Assembly (NCBI GenBank): GCA_046330455.1
Contig: JAXLSU010000011.1
Coordinates: forward strand, 1-64,000
From: CAVQXR01 sp046330455
Lineage (GTDB): Bacteria; Actinomycetota; Thermoleophilia; Gaiellales; Gaiellaceae
DNA: 64,000 nt
Direction: 5' to 3'
The position numbers were made by a program, and so were the translations under genes. Under the pieces are notes generated by a model. It had not been told where the DNA came from, did no database searches, and saw nothing but the letters and a program-made list of their open reading frames with translations. This document shows, piece by piece, positions 10,715 through 21,300 of the stretch (positions within the stretch are counted from its first letter, which is position 1; every line of letters starts with the position of its first letter).

Positions 10715-11236
10715 GTGAGCGTCGAGCACCCGATCTACGTCTTCGACGCCGACATCCTCCGCTCGTTTGCCGTCGTCAACCGGCTCGACGTCTTGGAACA
10801 CCGGTACGGAAGGCGGGCACGGATCACCATCGAGGTGCGCGAGGAACTCGCAGCTGCCCTGCAGTACGAGCCAACGCTCGGAGCAGTACTTGCAGCCGAC
10901 TCGCTGTTCCCACCGGAGCGTTCCTTCGCCGTGGATGAGATCGAGCGCATTCGCCTGCGGCTCGGCGGGCGATCTCGCGATCGGCGCCACCTGGGCGAGG
11001 CCGCGTCGATCCAGGTGGCGCTCGAGCAGGGGTGGACATTCGCAACGGACGACAGAGATGCCACCAGGATCGCCCGCGCTCTCGGCGTCGCTACGATCAG
11101 CACGCCGGCGATCCTCCGTGTCTGCGCCGCTGACGGCATGATCAGCTCAGCCGAGGCCTATGCGCTTGTCAACGAGATGCGCGAGGTGCACGGTCGGGGG
11201 CTTCCGTCGGTCGAAAGGTCGTACTTCGATCCATGA
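10715..11236 (+). CDS. PIN-like domain toxin candidate
   Basis: 173 residues from GTG 10715, one base after the XRE/ImmA stop; the longer frame upstream is antisense or shadow. The N-terminus has IYVFDADILRSF with two early acidic residues. The middle has HLGEAASIQVALEQGW followed by FATDDRDATRIARALG, a pattern of conserved acidic residues like PIN-fold ribonucleases. Genes encoding PIN-like proteins next to XRE-ImmA genes are a recurring toxin-antitoxin arrangement, so toxin is the likely role. RNA target unknown. Confidence 0.7.
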   Translation: MSVEHPIYVFDADILRSFAVVNRLDVLEHRYGRRARITIEVREELAAALQYEPTLGAVLAADSLFPPERSFAVDEIERIRLRLGGRSRDRRHLGEAASIQVALEQGWTFATDDRDATRIARALGVATISTPAILRVCAADGMISSAEAYALVNEMREVHGRGLPSVERSYFDP

Positions 11237-11339
11237 GGCGAGCCAGGAAGAGCGCTCATGCGGCGAGGCGGTACAGCCTCGACGTCGCACTCTGCGGCGG
11301 TCTCGGCGTGATCAGGAGCGGCTGATTAGCTGCCGAGTT

Positions 11340-11494
11340 TCAGACCACCACTTCGGCCTTGCCCCAGCGGGCGCGGATGTACTCGTTCGCCGCCTTGATA
11401 TTGAGCGGCTGGCTCGAGTTGCCCGCACGGACATAGAATTCCGTCTCGCCGCCGTCCTCGAGGAAGACGGGCTTGTGGTACGGCTCGCACGAGG
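11340..11494 (-). pseudogene. C-terminal remnant of an AlbA_2/Schlafen-like ATP-binding protein, cut by the IS
   Basis: On the minus strand a coherent tail of about 50 codons runs from the IS edge (11494) to TGA at 11340-11342. It contains PVFLEDGGETEFYVRAGNSS, then QPL and YIRARW, which resembles the end of helix-turn-helix/ATP-binding proteins with an AlbA_2 (Schlafen-type) domain. No start or N-terminal domain is present. It has the same orientation as the DISARM-like operon on the other side of the IS, so it was probably the operon's next gene before an IS-linked deletion. Family call moderate. Confidence 0.55.
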
Positions 11495-11503
11495 TGTCCC
11501 GCG

Positions 11504-12451
11504 TCATGAAAGTGGCAGGGTTTCGGGCTCGGTTGGCTTGAGGATCTTAGGGTCGTTGATGGCTTCGAGGTGGACGTCGAGCGGTCGGCGCATCGCGAGT
11601 GCTTCGTGGGGCCGGATCTCGTTGAAGAGCCGGCGGTAGCTCTCGGTTTCGAGGCCGAGCTGATGGCCGTCGTCGATCTCGTGGCGGTAGAGGTGCTCGT
11701 ACTTGAGCGATCCGAAGGCGCGCTCGCGGACGCCGTTCTGGTTCGGCGACTTGCGGCGAGTGCGGATGTGGATCAGTTCCGGCCGTTTCTCGATGTAAGC
11801 GGCGAAACGGGCCGCCTTGAAGCAGGGGCCGTTGTCGGTGACCAGCGCGACCGGCCGGATCTCGCCGCTCGTCGGGTCGGCGAGCAGCTCCCGCAGCGGC
11901 CTGCCCGTGAGGCGCTCGGTCTCGGCGAGCGCGAGCTCGACGGTCTCGATCGCGTCTCGATGGTTCTGGGTGGTGGCAACGCGCCAGCCGAGCTCCATTT
12001 TCGACCAGTAGTCGGCGACGCCGCCGATCCGCCAGCTGCCGCCGTGGCGGGTCTCGAACTCTGTGAAGTCGAGCTGCCAGACCTGGTTGGGCCCCGACGG
12101 CGCGACCACGAACGCCGCCCTTCGTGCCCGGGCGAACTGGCGCCGCTCGGCCTGGTAGTCGACCGGCAGCACCCGTCCTGTGCGCTTCAAAGCGCGCAAC
12201 ACCGTCGAGTCCGGGGCATGGTGGCCGTCGACGCGCAGCAACTCGGCGATCTTGCGGTGCCCCCAGGCCGGGTACCGGTCCGCCGTCGCGACGGCGACCG
12301 GCTCGACCCGATCACGGGCGGGCGCCGGCCACGGCCCCTTCGCCGGTCTCCCCTCCCGCTGACGCTGCTGCCAGCGCCGATACGAGCGCTCCGGGACACC
12401 AACGAGCTTGACAAACCTCGAGGTAGGCATCCCGGCGTCGAAGCGGATCAC
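11504..12451 (-). CDS. IS3-type transposase OrfB (DDE integrase core)
   Basis: 315 residues; ATG at 12451 overlaps the OrfA stop (ATGA). An N-terminal HTH_21-like region is followed by an rve core: the first Asp in VWQLDFTEFE, the second in LVTDNGPCFKAARF, and the Glu in SPNQNGVRERAFGSLKYE, spaced as expected for IS3 elements. The stop codon lies inside the left terminal repeat. All catalytic residues look present, so the enzyme may be active. Confidence 0.88.
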   Translation of the reverse strand: MIRFDAGMPTSRFVKLVGVPERSYRRWQQRQREGRPAKGPWPAPARDRVEPVAVATADRYPAWGHRKIAELLRVDGHHAPDSTVLRALKRTGRVLPVDYQAERRQFARARRAAFVVAPSGPNQVWQLDFTEFETRHGGSWRIGGVADYWSKMELGWRVATTQNHRDAIETVELALAETERLTGRPLRELLADPTSGEIRPVALVTDNGPCFKAARFAAYIEKRPELIHIRTRRKSPNQNGVRERAFGSLKYEHLYRHEIDDGHQLGLETESYRRLFNEIRPHEALAMRRPLDVHLEAINDPKILKPTEPETLPLS

Positions 12452-12768
12452 CTCGAGCTCCTCGTAGGCCCCAGGCGGTACTCGGCGCTCTTCTTCCAGA
12501 CTCTCAGCTCGACGTGGGCCTCACCCAGCGCCGCCTTCAGCTCCTCGTTTTCCTCCGCAAGCGCCCGCTCCCGCTGGCTTGGCTGGAGGCGCCCGCTCTC
12601 GGCCAGGCCCGTCTTGCCGCCCTCGAGGAACTGCCGCTTCCAGGTCGAGAGCGACTGCTCGCTCGCCTTGCCGCGACGGGCAGCCTCCGCGATCGTCAGC
12701 TCACCGCTGATGACTGCGAGGACAAGCCGATACTTGTCTTCAACAGAGAAAAGAGAAGGACGTGCCAC
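12448..12768 (-). CDS. IS3-type transposase OrfA (helix-turn-helix)
   Basis: 106 residues starting MARPSLFSVEDKYRLVLAV. It has the HTH_Tnp_1 pattern (ELTIAEAARRGKASEQSLSTWKRQF, given here only by its key residues A-A-R and S-L-S-T-W) and then a leucine-spaced coiled coil (ALAEENEELKAALGEA) used for dimerisation. It is the first gene of the element and overlaps OrfB by four bases. IS3 elements often make an OrfAB fusion by frameshifting; I saw no obvious slippery run. Confidence 0.82.
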   Translation of the reverse strand: MARPSLFSVEDKYRLVLAVISGELTIAEAARRGKASEQSLSTWKRQFLEGGKTGLAESGRLQPSQRERALAEENEELKAALGEAHVELRVWKKSAEYRLGPTRSSR

Positions 12769-12831
12769 AGACAGCTCCCTTCACGAGGAGCCCGACACTA
12801 ACCCCTCTGCCACATTTCGTGAAGCGGGACA

Positions 12832-15502
12832 CATGGTGGACTCCTGGGAAGACAAAGGTCTCGTTCTCGAAACTGAAAGGCTCGTCAGTGACCTGGACTC
12901 GATCAGGTCGCGGAAGAAGAACTGCGTCGTTGCGTCGGTCGCGATTCCCGTCGGGACGATGCAGCCCACTCGGCCGCGGCGTCAATCAGCGAGCGCATGA
13001 GCTCGGCGAAGATCGAGTAGGTGTTGACGTCGCCCCGGCCGCAGAGCGGGTAGCGGCCGCTCGTGCGCACGAGGTGGCTCTCCCCGTCTGCCTTGCGGAG
13101 GGCGGCGAGCCAGGCCGCATAGAGCGACGGACCCTCGGACTCGAGGGCTGCGATCAGCCGCTTCCGTGCAGCAACGTTCCGCGCCCGGCGATCTCCGTGT
13201 GGTCGGCGAAGAACTCCTTCTCCTGCAGCTTCACGCGCTCCCAGGGCGGATTGCCGAGCACGACGTCGAAGCCGCCCTCCGCCCTCCCGAAGACGCCTGG
13301 GTACTCGACCTCCCAGTGGAAGAAGGCGTACTCCGCGGCGAGGCGACGGACCGCCGCGGCGACATTGTTGGGGACGGCTCCGTTGCCACTCGCAAACCGG
13401 CGGACGACGCCAGTCGTGATCCTCGGCGCGTCCTTCTGCTTGCGCTGGACGAACGCAGCGCACCAGGCGTCGGCGGCGAGCTTCGCCCGCTCGTAGACCT
13501 CGGACCGCACCAGGTCGCGGAAGAGCTGCTCCTTGGCGTGGAGCTCCTCCGGGGTCGCGTCCCCCGCTGCGTCGAGAATCGCCACCCGGTCTTCGAGGCC
13601 GGCGAGGAGGTCGATGGTCTCGTCCTCGAACGACAGTTGGCCCTCGCGCTCGAGCTTGTTCTGCTTGCGCAGAGCCTTCGCGATCTCCTTGTCGTCGCCC
13701 TCGAGCCCCTTGAAGGCATCGTCGGGGATCCCCTGCGCCATGAGCTCGGCGGTCGTTCCAAGCAGGGAGTTCCCGCACTTAACGTGCGCATCGAGAAATG
13801 AGAGCGGGCGTCCCGGGTCGAGCGCCTCCATCCAGAGAGAGACCTTGCAGAGCTCGACCGCCATCGGGTTCACGTCCACGCCGTAGAGGCAGCGCGAGAC
13901 CACGTCGCGCAGCGCGTGGCGAGTCGCCTCGGGCGAGGGCTCCTCGTCGCCGGTGCGCAGCGCTGCCAGCCGCTTCGCGATCCGGTGGGCGGCCGCGACC
14001 AGGAAGTGACCCGAACCGCAGGCGGGGTCGCAGACCTTCAGGTCGAGGACCGCCTCCTCGCCCTTGGCGGCCGCCTCCTCGAGCACCGGGTCGAGCGCCG
14101 AGTCGAGCAGGCACGAGATCAGGCTCGACGGGGTGTAGTAGCTGCCGGTCGTCTTGCGCTCGTTGCCGGCCGCCGTCGACAGCGCGAAGGTGCCGGCGTC
14201 GGCGTTCAGCTCGGGATGGAGCTCGAGGAGCGACTCATACACCGAGCCGAGCTCCTCGGCGCCGAGATTGCGGTAGTCGACTGAGCGCAGCACCCTCCCC
14301 TCGCGCACGGTCGCAAGCGCCCGGACCGCCTCGAGGAGGTCGGCGTTCGCGAGCTCGGCCTTGGCGAGGTGTGCGATCGCCTGCTCCGACCAGAGAAAGC
14401 TCCCGAGCGAGGGCAGGCCGAGCTCGGGGCAGCCGCCGTCCTGGCCGAGCTTCGTCATCACGAGCTTGAGCGCCTCGTACAGGTCGGCGTGCTTCGTCCC
14501 GCGCCGGCGTTCGGCGAGCTGGCGGAGACGGCGAGTCGAGTACCAGCGCTCGTATCGCTCACGGGCGTCTGCACTCGCATCGGGCGAGAGCAGGAGCTCG
14601 CGGTCTTCGGCGACGAAGAGGAAGAGGAGGCGGTAGACGAGGCGGAGGAGGCTCGCGGTAGTAGTCGTCCTTGTCGAGCTCGCCGTCTCGGAGCGCGGCT
14701 CGAAGCGCGCTGTTTGCGGGATGCGAGAGGAAGCCCGCTCCCAGGTGCGAGATCGCACGTTCGACCCCGTCGCGCATCGAGTCGAGCGCGCGGGTTCCCT
14801 GCTTCTGCGCCTCCTGCGACCAGCGCTCGAGCCAGCACTCGTGCGGGCGCTCGCCTTCGAGGCGCGACTGGTGGCAGGTGAGCCAGAGAAGGACGAAGTC
14901 GGAGTAGGCCTCCGACTCGAGCAGCTGCTCGAGGTCGAACTCGAGGTAGGCCTGGCGAGTGAGCGCCGAGTTGTCGCGGAGCAGGCGAAGGGAGAGCCCG
15001 TTCGAGACGAAGCCCCAGGAAGTTTCCTCAGAGCGGTTCGGGAGGCTCCTGCAGGGTCCGTGCGGTGAGTGGGCAGCGGCGGCGACACCAGGGCTTCGCC
15101 GATCGAGGGAGACGTTGCAGCCAACGAGGTGGATGGGGGCGTTCGCCCAGGCGTGCGAAACGGGGTAGGCCTTCCCGTCGATCTCGACTGCACGGGCTAT
15201 GCAGGCGACCGTAGCCGAGGCTCCTCGAAGAGGACGAGCGTGGGCGCTCGCGGGTGAGCGTCGTTCCGGGGTCATCGTCGGAGAGGGAGGAGCGGGCCTC
15301 GGAAGCTCGCCCAGGCGCCGACGAGTCGGTTCCAGGAGCGGACGATGCGCTCGTTGAGGGGGAGGTCGGAAGCGTGGTAGTCCTCGGCGCGCAGCCCGCC
15401 CAGGTCCTTGTCGCCCTGGGCGATCCGGTGCAGGAGGTCGGCGGGCAGGAGGCCGCCCTCCGAACGGATCGACTGGAAGGGGGTGCGGGTGGAGAGGCTC
15501 AT
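12832..15502 (-). pseudogene. drmMI-like: DrmMI-like N6-adenine DNA methyltransferase, frameshifted and truncated by the IS
   Basis: ATG at 15502 overlaps the SNF2 gene stop (ATGA). The N-terminus (RTPFQSIRSEGGLLPADLL) and the KAYPVSHAW/PIHLVGC segment match the large Eco57I-type methylases of class 1 DISARM. Motif I DPACGSGHF and YGVDVNPMAVELCK are near 13860-14030, and the catalytic NPPW (LGNPPWERV) is near 13240. The 5' frame breaks near 15275 and 14660. The central 13165-14660 frame is open, then breaks again near 13165, 12985 and 12890 before the IS edge. The reading ends in FVFPGVHH, where homologues continue for several hundred residues, so the target-recognition and C-terminal part is deleted. 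The methylase is very likely inactive here. Confidence 0.75.
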
Positions 15503-18315
15503 GTGGAGGGCATCGGAAGGAGGACGTAGACGCCGAGCAGGTCGACCGGGAGCTGCGGCTCGACCGAGTACGTGACGCCTCGGAGGCGGGCGCTCTCGCG
15601 CACGCGCTGGTGGGCGTCGTGGAGCTCGGCTGCGCAGTCGCGCGCGACCTCGTCGAGGTGTTGGCGGAGCTCGCTGACGCCGTCGAGAACGCGGGAGACC
15701 GCCTCCCGCGCCGCCTCGGGCGTGACGTTGCCGTCCGGGGCCGCATCGAGCAGCGGGGCGACCATCTCCTCGACGAGCCAGCCCGCACTCTCGGGTGCGC
15801 CTCCAAAGGCGAGCGTCAGGGACTCCTCGGCGATCTGGGCGTGATCCTCCTCCCCGCGCCGGCGGGTGACGACGTCGTAGCGCACGCGGACGAGCAGGAG
15901 CGTGGTGCGCGTCTCGACCGCCCTCGTGCGCATCGCGCCCACCCGTTTGGCAACACCGGCCAGCTGCTCGTCGAGCGCGGTGTCGACGACGTAGCCGGCG
16001 AGTCCCTCGACGACGGGTTGCGTGCGCGAGAGGTAGGTCACGCCGTCCGGGACGGGGAGCTCGAAGCGAGCTCTGAGGGCCGTCGCATCGCCCAGGCCGA
16101 GCTGGTCGCGCAGCCCACGGGGGGTCTCGGTGAGATCGATCTCGATGGGGTCGCGGCCGGTGAGAGTCGCTCCGTGAGCTCCGAGCGCATCGCGGACGAA
16201 GCGCTCGACGACCTCGCTCGAGCCGATCGCCGCACGTGAGGCATCGAGCTCGCGGACGACCTCGTCGGTCTTGATCGTCTCCTGCGCGAAGACGGTGCGA
16301 GACCGCTTCTCGCGTTCGGCGGCGAGGTCCCATTCCCCGTGGAAGGCATCTCGCTCTCGGGCGAGGTCGGGCGAGTCGAGCAGCGAGAGCTGCTCGTCAC
16401 GGCCGCGCAGGACGAGCCCCTCCATGATCGCCTCGAGCACGGCGTTCGAGTCGACAGGCACGGGCACCGAGATCCCGAGCGAGTCGCGAATCGCCCTGTG
16501 CTTGCGGAGGAGCACGTCCAGGACGATGCCGTCGATCCGGTTGTCGGCGCCGAAGTAGGTGAGGACGCGGATGGGATCGCTGGCTTGGCCGAAGCGGTCG
16601 ACGCGACCCTCTCGCTGCTCGTGGCGGGTCGGGTTCCAGGAGAGGTCGTAATGGACGACTGCGTCAAAGTGATCCTGGAGGTTGATTCCCTCCGAGAGAC
16701 AGTCGGTTGCAACGAGAACGCGCTTCCCCGCCTCTCCCAGGGCGAGCACTCGAGCCTCGCGCTCAGCAGGCGGAAGCTCACCCGTCACCGCCTCGACGGC
16801 GACTCCCTTGAGCTTGGGGCGGAGCGCATCGGCGAGGTAGTGCGCGGTCGGAATGAAGCGGCAGAAGACGATCGGCTGGTAGCCGTCCTTGACGAGCTCG
16901 CTGATCAGCTCAATGCCTCTGGCGAGCTTGGGGTCGCCGGCGCCCTCGAGCGCGTCGGCCTCGCGGGCAAGAGCGAGAAGGCGGCGGCGATTCGGGAGCT
17001 CCGGGTCGTCGCCGGCCTCGGCGTCGGCGCCGGGAATCACGTCCATCCCCTCGGCGCTCGCGTCGTCCACGAGATCGAGGACGTCGCGGCGGCCGACGTC
17101 ATCGGCTTCCTCTGGCGTCGTGGTGTCGGCAGTACTGGCCCGGTTCCGGAGCGTGGCGGCTGCCGCGGCCGGGCTCGAGGCGAGCGCTCGCAGGAGCCCG
17201 AGCACGGCCCACCAGCGGACACGCTGGCGGTGCGCCCCGTCGGTCGGGTCGGCGACCGTCTCGCGCGCGTAGGCGAGCACCTTGTTGAAGAGGGCGCGGT
17301 ATTCGGGAGTGAGCGAGTAGGTCTCCTCGCGCACCTCCCGCTTGGGGAAGGGCGTGTCTGCGAGATAGTGCTCGATGTCGCCGCGGCGGCGCTGCACCAT
17401 GTGCTGTGCGAGGCGGCGACGCTCCCGGGCCTGCTCATCGCTCGAGAGGTCGTCGGGGAGCTCGCGGAAGGACTCGTCGAGGAAGCCCACGAGCGCACGG
17501 AAGGCCTCCTCCTTGCCCGAGTGCGGGGTCGCGGTGACGAGCAGCAGGTGCCGCTCGGGATCGCGGGCGAGGCCGGAGACGAGCTGGTAGCGCTGATGGC
17601 GCCCCCCACGGCCGGCGCTCGCGTCGGTGCACGTGTGAGCCTCGTCCACGATCACGAGCTCGGGCGCCGCGCGCAGGAAGTCGTCACGCCGGCGATCCGA
17701 CTTGATGTAGTCGGTCGAGACCACGGTGAGCGGGTGGCGCTCAAAGAGCGAGGTGCCGTAAGGCAGGTCGCGCTCGAGGCGGGCTGCCGTCCCCGCGAGG
17801 ACGAGCTCGGCATCGAGGTGAAACTTGTCGCGCATCTCGGCCTGCCACTGCTCGGCGAGGTGCGGTGGGCAGAGAACGGCGAGGCGGCGGACGTCGCCCT
17901 GGTCGAGCATCTCGCGCGCGACGAGCAGCGCCTCGACCGTCTTCCCGATGCCGACGTCGTCGGCGATCAGGAGGCGAAGGGGGTCGAGCTTGAGCGCCAT
18001 GAGGAGCGGGACGAGCTGGTATGGGCGCGGCTCGACAGCGATCCGGCCGAACGAGCGGAACGGCCCGGCGCTCGAGCGGAAGGTGAGGCGAAGCGCGTCG
18101 CGGAGCAGTCGGGCCGAGCGCGCGTCCCCGAGGTCGTTCGGGTCCGGGAGGTCGAAGGAGGCGGACTCGACGGACTCGAGCGCGGGCAGGACGCCAGCGA
18201 TCTCGTCGTCGGTTCCGCCGAGGGGGCGCAGGACGAGGAGGTCGTCGGTCGAGTCCGGAAGGACGACCCACTCGCGGCCGCGCGCTTTGACAAGGGTGCC
18301 GATGGCGTGGCTCAC
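15499..18315 (-). CDS. drmD-like: DrmD-like SNF2 family helicase
   Basis: 938 residues, intact, from GTG 18315, which overlaps the preceding helicase stop (GTGA). It has RapA/SNF2 architecture: PRPYQLVPLLMAL, Walker A as DDVGIGKTVEA near residue 120, DEAH box VIVDEAH near residue 223, motif III LLVTATPHSG, and a second RecA domain with TDCLSEGINLQ and HEQREGRVDRFGQ (motif VI). A long C-terminal region of about 350 residues is typical of DISARM DrmD. It translocates on DNA and is the class 1 DISARM signature helicase. Its stop overlaps the methylase start, so the three large genes are translationally coupled. Confidence 0.85.
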   Translation of the reverse strand: MSHAIGTLVKARGREWVVLPDSTDDLLVLRPLGGTDDEIAGVLPALESVESASFDLPDPNDLGDARSARLLRDALRLTFRSSAGPFRSFGRIAVEPRPYQLVPLLMALKLDPLRLLIADDVGIGKTVEALLVAREMLDQGDVRRLAVLCPPHLAEQWQAEMRDKFHLDAELVLAGTAARLERDLPYGTSLFERHPLTVVSTDYIKSDRRRDDFLRAAPELVIVDEAHTCTDASAGRGGRHQRYQLVSGLARDPERHLLLVTATPHSGKEEAFRALVGFLDESFRELPDDLSSDEQARERRRLAQHMVQRRRGDIEHYLADTPFPKREVREETYSLTPEYRALFNKVLAYARETVADPTDGAHRQRVRWWAVLGLLRALASSPAAAAATLRNRASTADTTTPEEADDVGRRDVLDLVDDASAEGMDVIPGADAEAGDDPELPNRRRLLALAREADALEGAGDPKLARGIELISELVKDGYQPIVFCRFIPTAHYLADALRPKLKGVAVEAVTGELPPAEREARVLALGEAGKRVLVATDCLSEGINLQDHFDAVVHYDLSWNPTRHEQREGRVDRFGQASDPIRVLTYFGADNRIDGIVLDVLLRKHRAIRDSLGISVPVPVDSNAVLEAIMEGLVLRGRDEQLSLLDSPDLARERDAFHGEWDLAAEREKRSRTVFAQETIKTDEVVRELDASRAAIGSSEVVERFVRDALGAHGATLTGRDPIEIDLTETPRGLRDQLGLGDATALRARFELPVPDGVTYLSRTQPVVEGLAGYVVDTALDEQLAGVAKRVGAMRTRAVETRTTLLLVRVRYDVVTRRRGEEDHAQIAEESLTLAFGGAPESAGWLVEEMVAPLLDAAPDGNVTPEAAREAVSRVLDGVSELRQHLDEVARDCAAELHDAHQRVRESARLRGVTYSVEPQLPVDLLGVYVLLPMPST

Positions 18316-21300
18316 GTCGGGCTCCCGAAGATCGAGGGGTAGGCGGCGAGAACGGCCGGCCAGTCGTCGTCGTGGCGGACACGGATCACCAGGTACCCGC
18401 CGTCCTCGAGCCGCTCGGTCGCCTGGCGGTCGCGTTCCTGGACGTCTGGCGGGTTGTGCGGCAGACCGTCGACGAACACGACCGCCGTGCGATGGGCGTA
18501 GGCGAAGTCCGGCCTCGCACGAAGACCGTCGACGTAGACCTGCGCGTCGGTCGGGAGCTCATAGCCGTTCTCGTCGAGGAAGCGCACGAAGCGCTTCTCG
18601 AGCTCGGAGTCGCAAAGCTCGAGCAGCCGCTCGGCCTGGTCGGCGCGAGGAAGCGAGCCTGGCGATACCTCGACCGAGGCCGCGGCCAGGAGCTGGAGGA
18701 TCGGTAGGATCGCGTGCCGGTCGAGCAGGCGGTGGTCGGACTGGTTCGCGTAGGACAGGAGGCAGTCGTAGCAGGCTGCCTCGCAGTCCTCGCGGGCCGC
18801 CGGCGCGCGGCGCAGATCGGTGCCGTCCTCGGCGAAGTGGCAGAGGGCGAGCGCCTGGCGGGCGACCCGGGCCAGGGCGTCTGGATCGGAGGCGAGCTGG
18901 CGGAGGACCCCCGCACCGCCCTCGGCCGCCTCGTAGAGGAGCAGCTGGTTGCGAAACTCCCGATTGGGAAGCGGCTCGCAGGCGAGCTCCGAGTCCTCGA
19001 GGTCGAAGACAAGCTGGATCGCGGTCTTGAGGGCCGCGGCGAGGGAGGCCGCCTCGGGCGTCTCGAGCGGGTGCGACGGAGCGAACAGGAGGGCGTTACG
19101 GCGGTCCTCGACGTACGGGATCACGCGCTGCGTGAGCTGGCTGAGAGGGTCGTCCTGGTCCTCGACTGCCGCCTGCTCGTTCTTCGCCCAGTAGCCCCGC
19201 TCGGTGTCGAGCACGAACCCGTGCTGGCTCGGATCCTTGCGGCGCGTCCAGCCGAGGTTGATCCGCCACAGGGTCGCGGCGCCACCGTATGTCAACCGCC
19301 CCCAGGTCACGCCGTCGCTGACGACGTGAGCGACGCGCTCACCCACGCCGTCCCGGTTCGCGAAGCGGATCCCGGTCCGTAGCTCGAACCCCTGCCGGAC
19401 GCGTTCTTCCTCGTCGGAGTTGATCCGCTCCCGCCGCTTGGTCGCAACGTTCTGGAGCCGCAACAGGTCGACGAGCGGGGGGTCGAGCGGTGCTCCGCAC
19501 TGCTCGCACATGTCGAGCCCCGGGTCGCCCGATGCGACTGGATGGAGATACCCGCAGCTCGAGCACTGCTTGATCGCGGCGGTGGGCAGGCGGTTGTCCT
19601 CGTCACGCTCGAGCGGAAGGAAGACCCGATTGATCACGTAACGGGAGCCCTCGTGGTAGACGATCGACCGGGGTCCGAACTCGGAGATCGCGAGGAACCG
19701 CGGGCGCTGGAGGAACTCGTCCTGTCCGCGCCTGCCCCGCCGGGCGGGGATAAAGGCCGAGAGCGGAAGGCGCGGGAAGCTATAGCCGGGCAGAAAGCCC
19801 TCGCTCGCGAAGTAGCGGTAGCTATAGAAGTCCGACTGGAGCCGGCGCTTCTCGTCGCCCCCACGGAGCAGGTCGATCTGTGTCTCGGCCTGCGCGCGCA
19901 GACGTCTGGCGAGGTCGCGCTCCCGCTGGGGGCGCGAGTGGTCGGTGACGACTCTGTGCTGCCCCTCGCGCATCTCGACGGCCCCGCGGTAGAGGTCGCG
20001 CCAGCGATCACAGGCGCGGTCGAGGGCGAGGGCTGCGCCGCGGAGCTGGTCGTCGAGCCACTGATCCGAGTACCAGTCGGCATCGCCCAGGCCCTGGATG
20101 CTTGCGACCATCCGGCCGGCACGTGGCCGTGCGCGGGTGACCGCTCCGGCGTCCTCGAGCTGCTCCCGGACGGACTCCCGCACGGGGTGAGCGGGATCCT
20201 CGTCGTCGAGCTCGAGGATCTCGGCAAGAGAGGAGCCGAGCCAGGCGCCGGTCTCGGCGAGCCAGACCGCATGAACATGGGAGCGGACGAGATCCTCGTT
20301 CGTCAGATCGAGACGTGGCGGCTTGACCTGACCCGACACCATCAGCGTCGGATGGGCGAAGAAGTACTGGTCGTGCGAGTTGCCGGCGGCGCAGTAGTTG
20401 AAGACGAGCGCGGGCTGGCCTGACCTGCCCGCGCGGCCGCTGCGCTGCGCATAGTTGGCCGGCGTCGGCGGGACGTTGCGCAGGTTGACGACGTTGAGCT
20501 CGGCGATGTCGACTCCCAGCTCCATCGTCGGCGAGCAGAAGAGGATCGGGAGCTTCGCTGCCCGGAAGTCCTCCTCGCGCTGCTCGCGCTCCACCGGCGG
20601 GACCTGCGCAGTGTGCTCGCGGGCCCGGATCCCCTGGCCGTCTGCAGCGACCCCTTTGTAGAAGTCGACGAAGAAGCGATTGGTGCGTCCGCCGTCCTCC
20701 GGAAGCGATGGGACCCGGATCGGGTCGTGGTACGCGCGCGTGCCTTGGCCGGCCCGCCAGCGCATCCCCGAGGCAGCGAGCTGGTAGCCGGGCACGTCCT
20801 CCTCGTTCTTGGCCGAGACGACCTCCGTGACGAGACCGGCCACCTTGAGGGCCTCGAGCAGCTCCTTGATGACGCGATCGGTGTCGTCGAGAGAAAGCCG
20901 GTCGGTGGTGTGAGGGAAGGTCGTCGGACGGCGGAGATATTGGCCGAAGCCCCCGCGCGGGGAGACGTAGATGTTTCCGCGGTACTGGTACTCCTTCGCA
21001 GCCTTCGTCCTCGGCTTCGGATACAGAACTGACGCGTGCACGAGCTGCTCATCGTCGTCGATCGCCCACGGCTCGACGAGGAACTGGCTCGACCGCTGCT
21101 TGAGCGTCTCCTGCCAGATGCTGTCGAGGAAGTCGACACGGACTGCGAGACCGCGGCGCATCAGGTCGAGCAGCACCCGGGCGACGCGTTCACGGTCGGC
21201 GGGCGGGGCCGTGGCGAGCATCGGGTGGCACGCGTCCCAGACGTCCTCGGCTGCGCAGAGCTCGTCGAGCGACGCGTAGTCGATCTCGAGCAGCCCGCAC

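Larger units (their letters stand above)
11495..12831 (-). mobile_element. IS3-family insertion sequence, 1337 bp
   Basis: The ends carry imperfect terminal inverted repeats starting TGTCCCGC: left end 11495 reads TGTCCCGCGTCATGAAAGTG, and right end 12831, read on the minus strand, reads TGTCCCGCTTCACGAAATGT. GTGGCAG follows in both. It encodes OrfA and OrfB in the usual overlapping order. No target duplication is seen: the left flank ends CACGAGG and the right flank starts CATGGTG. The two flanks also belong to different broken genes, so the element now marks a deletion junction. Confidence 0.85.

Noticed and set aside
11495..12831. Target-site duplication of the IS
   Set aside because: Flanks CACGAGG and CATGGTG do not match at any usual length for IS3 elements.
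16339..18342. 667-codon plus-strand frame opposite the SNF2 helicase
   Set aside because: The minus-strand frame has all SNF2 motifs; the plus frame has none and a shadow composition.
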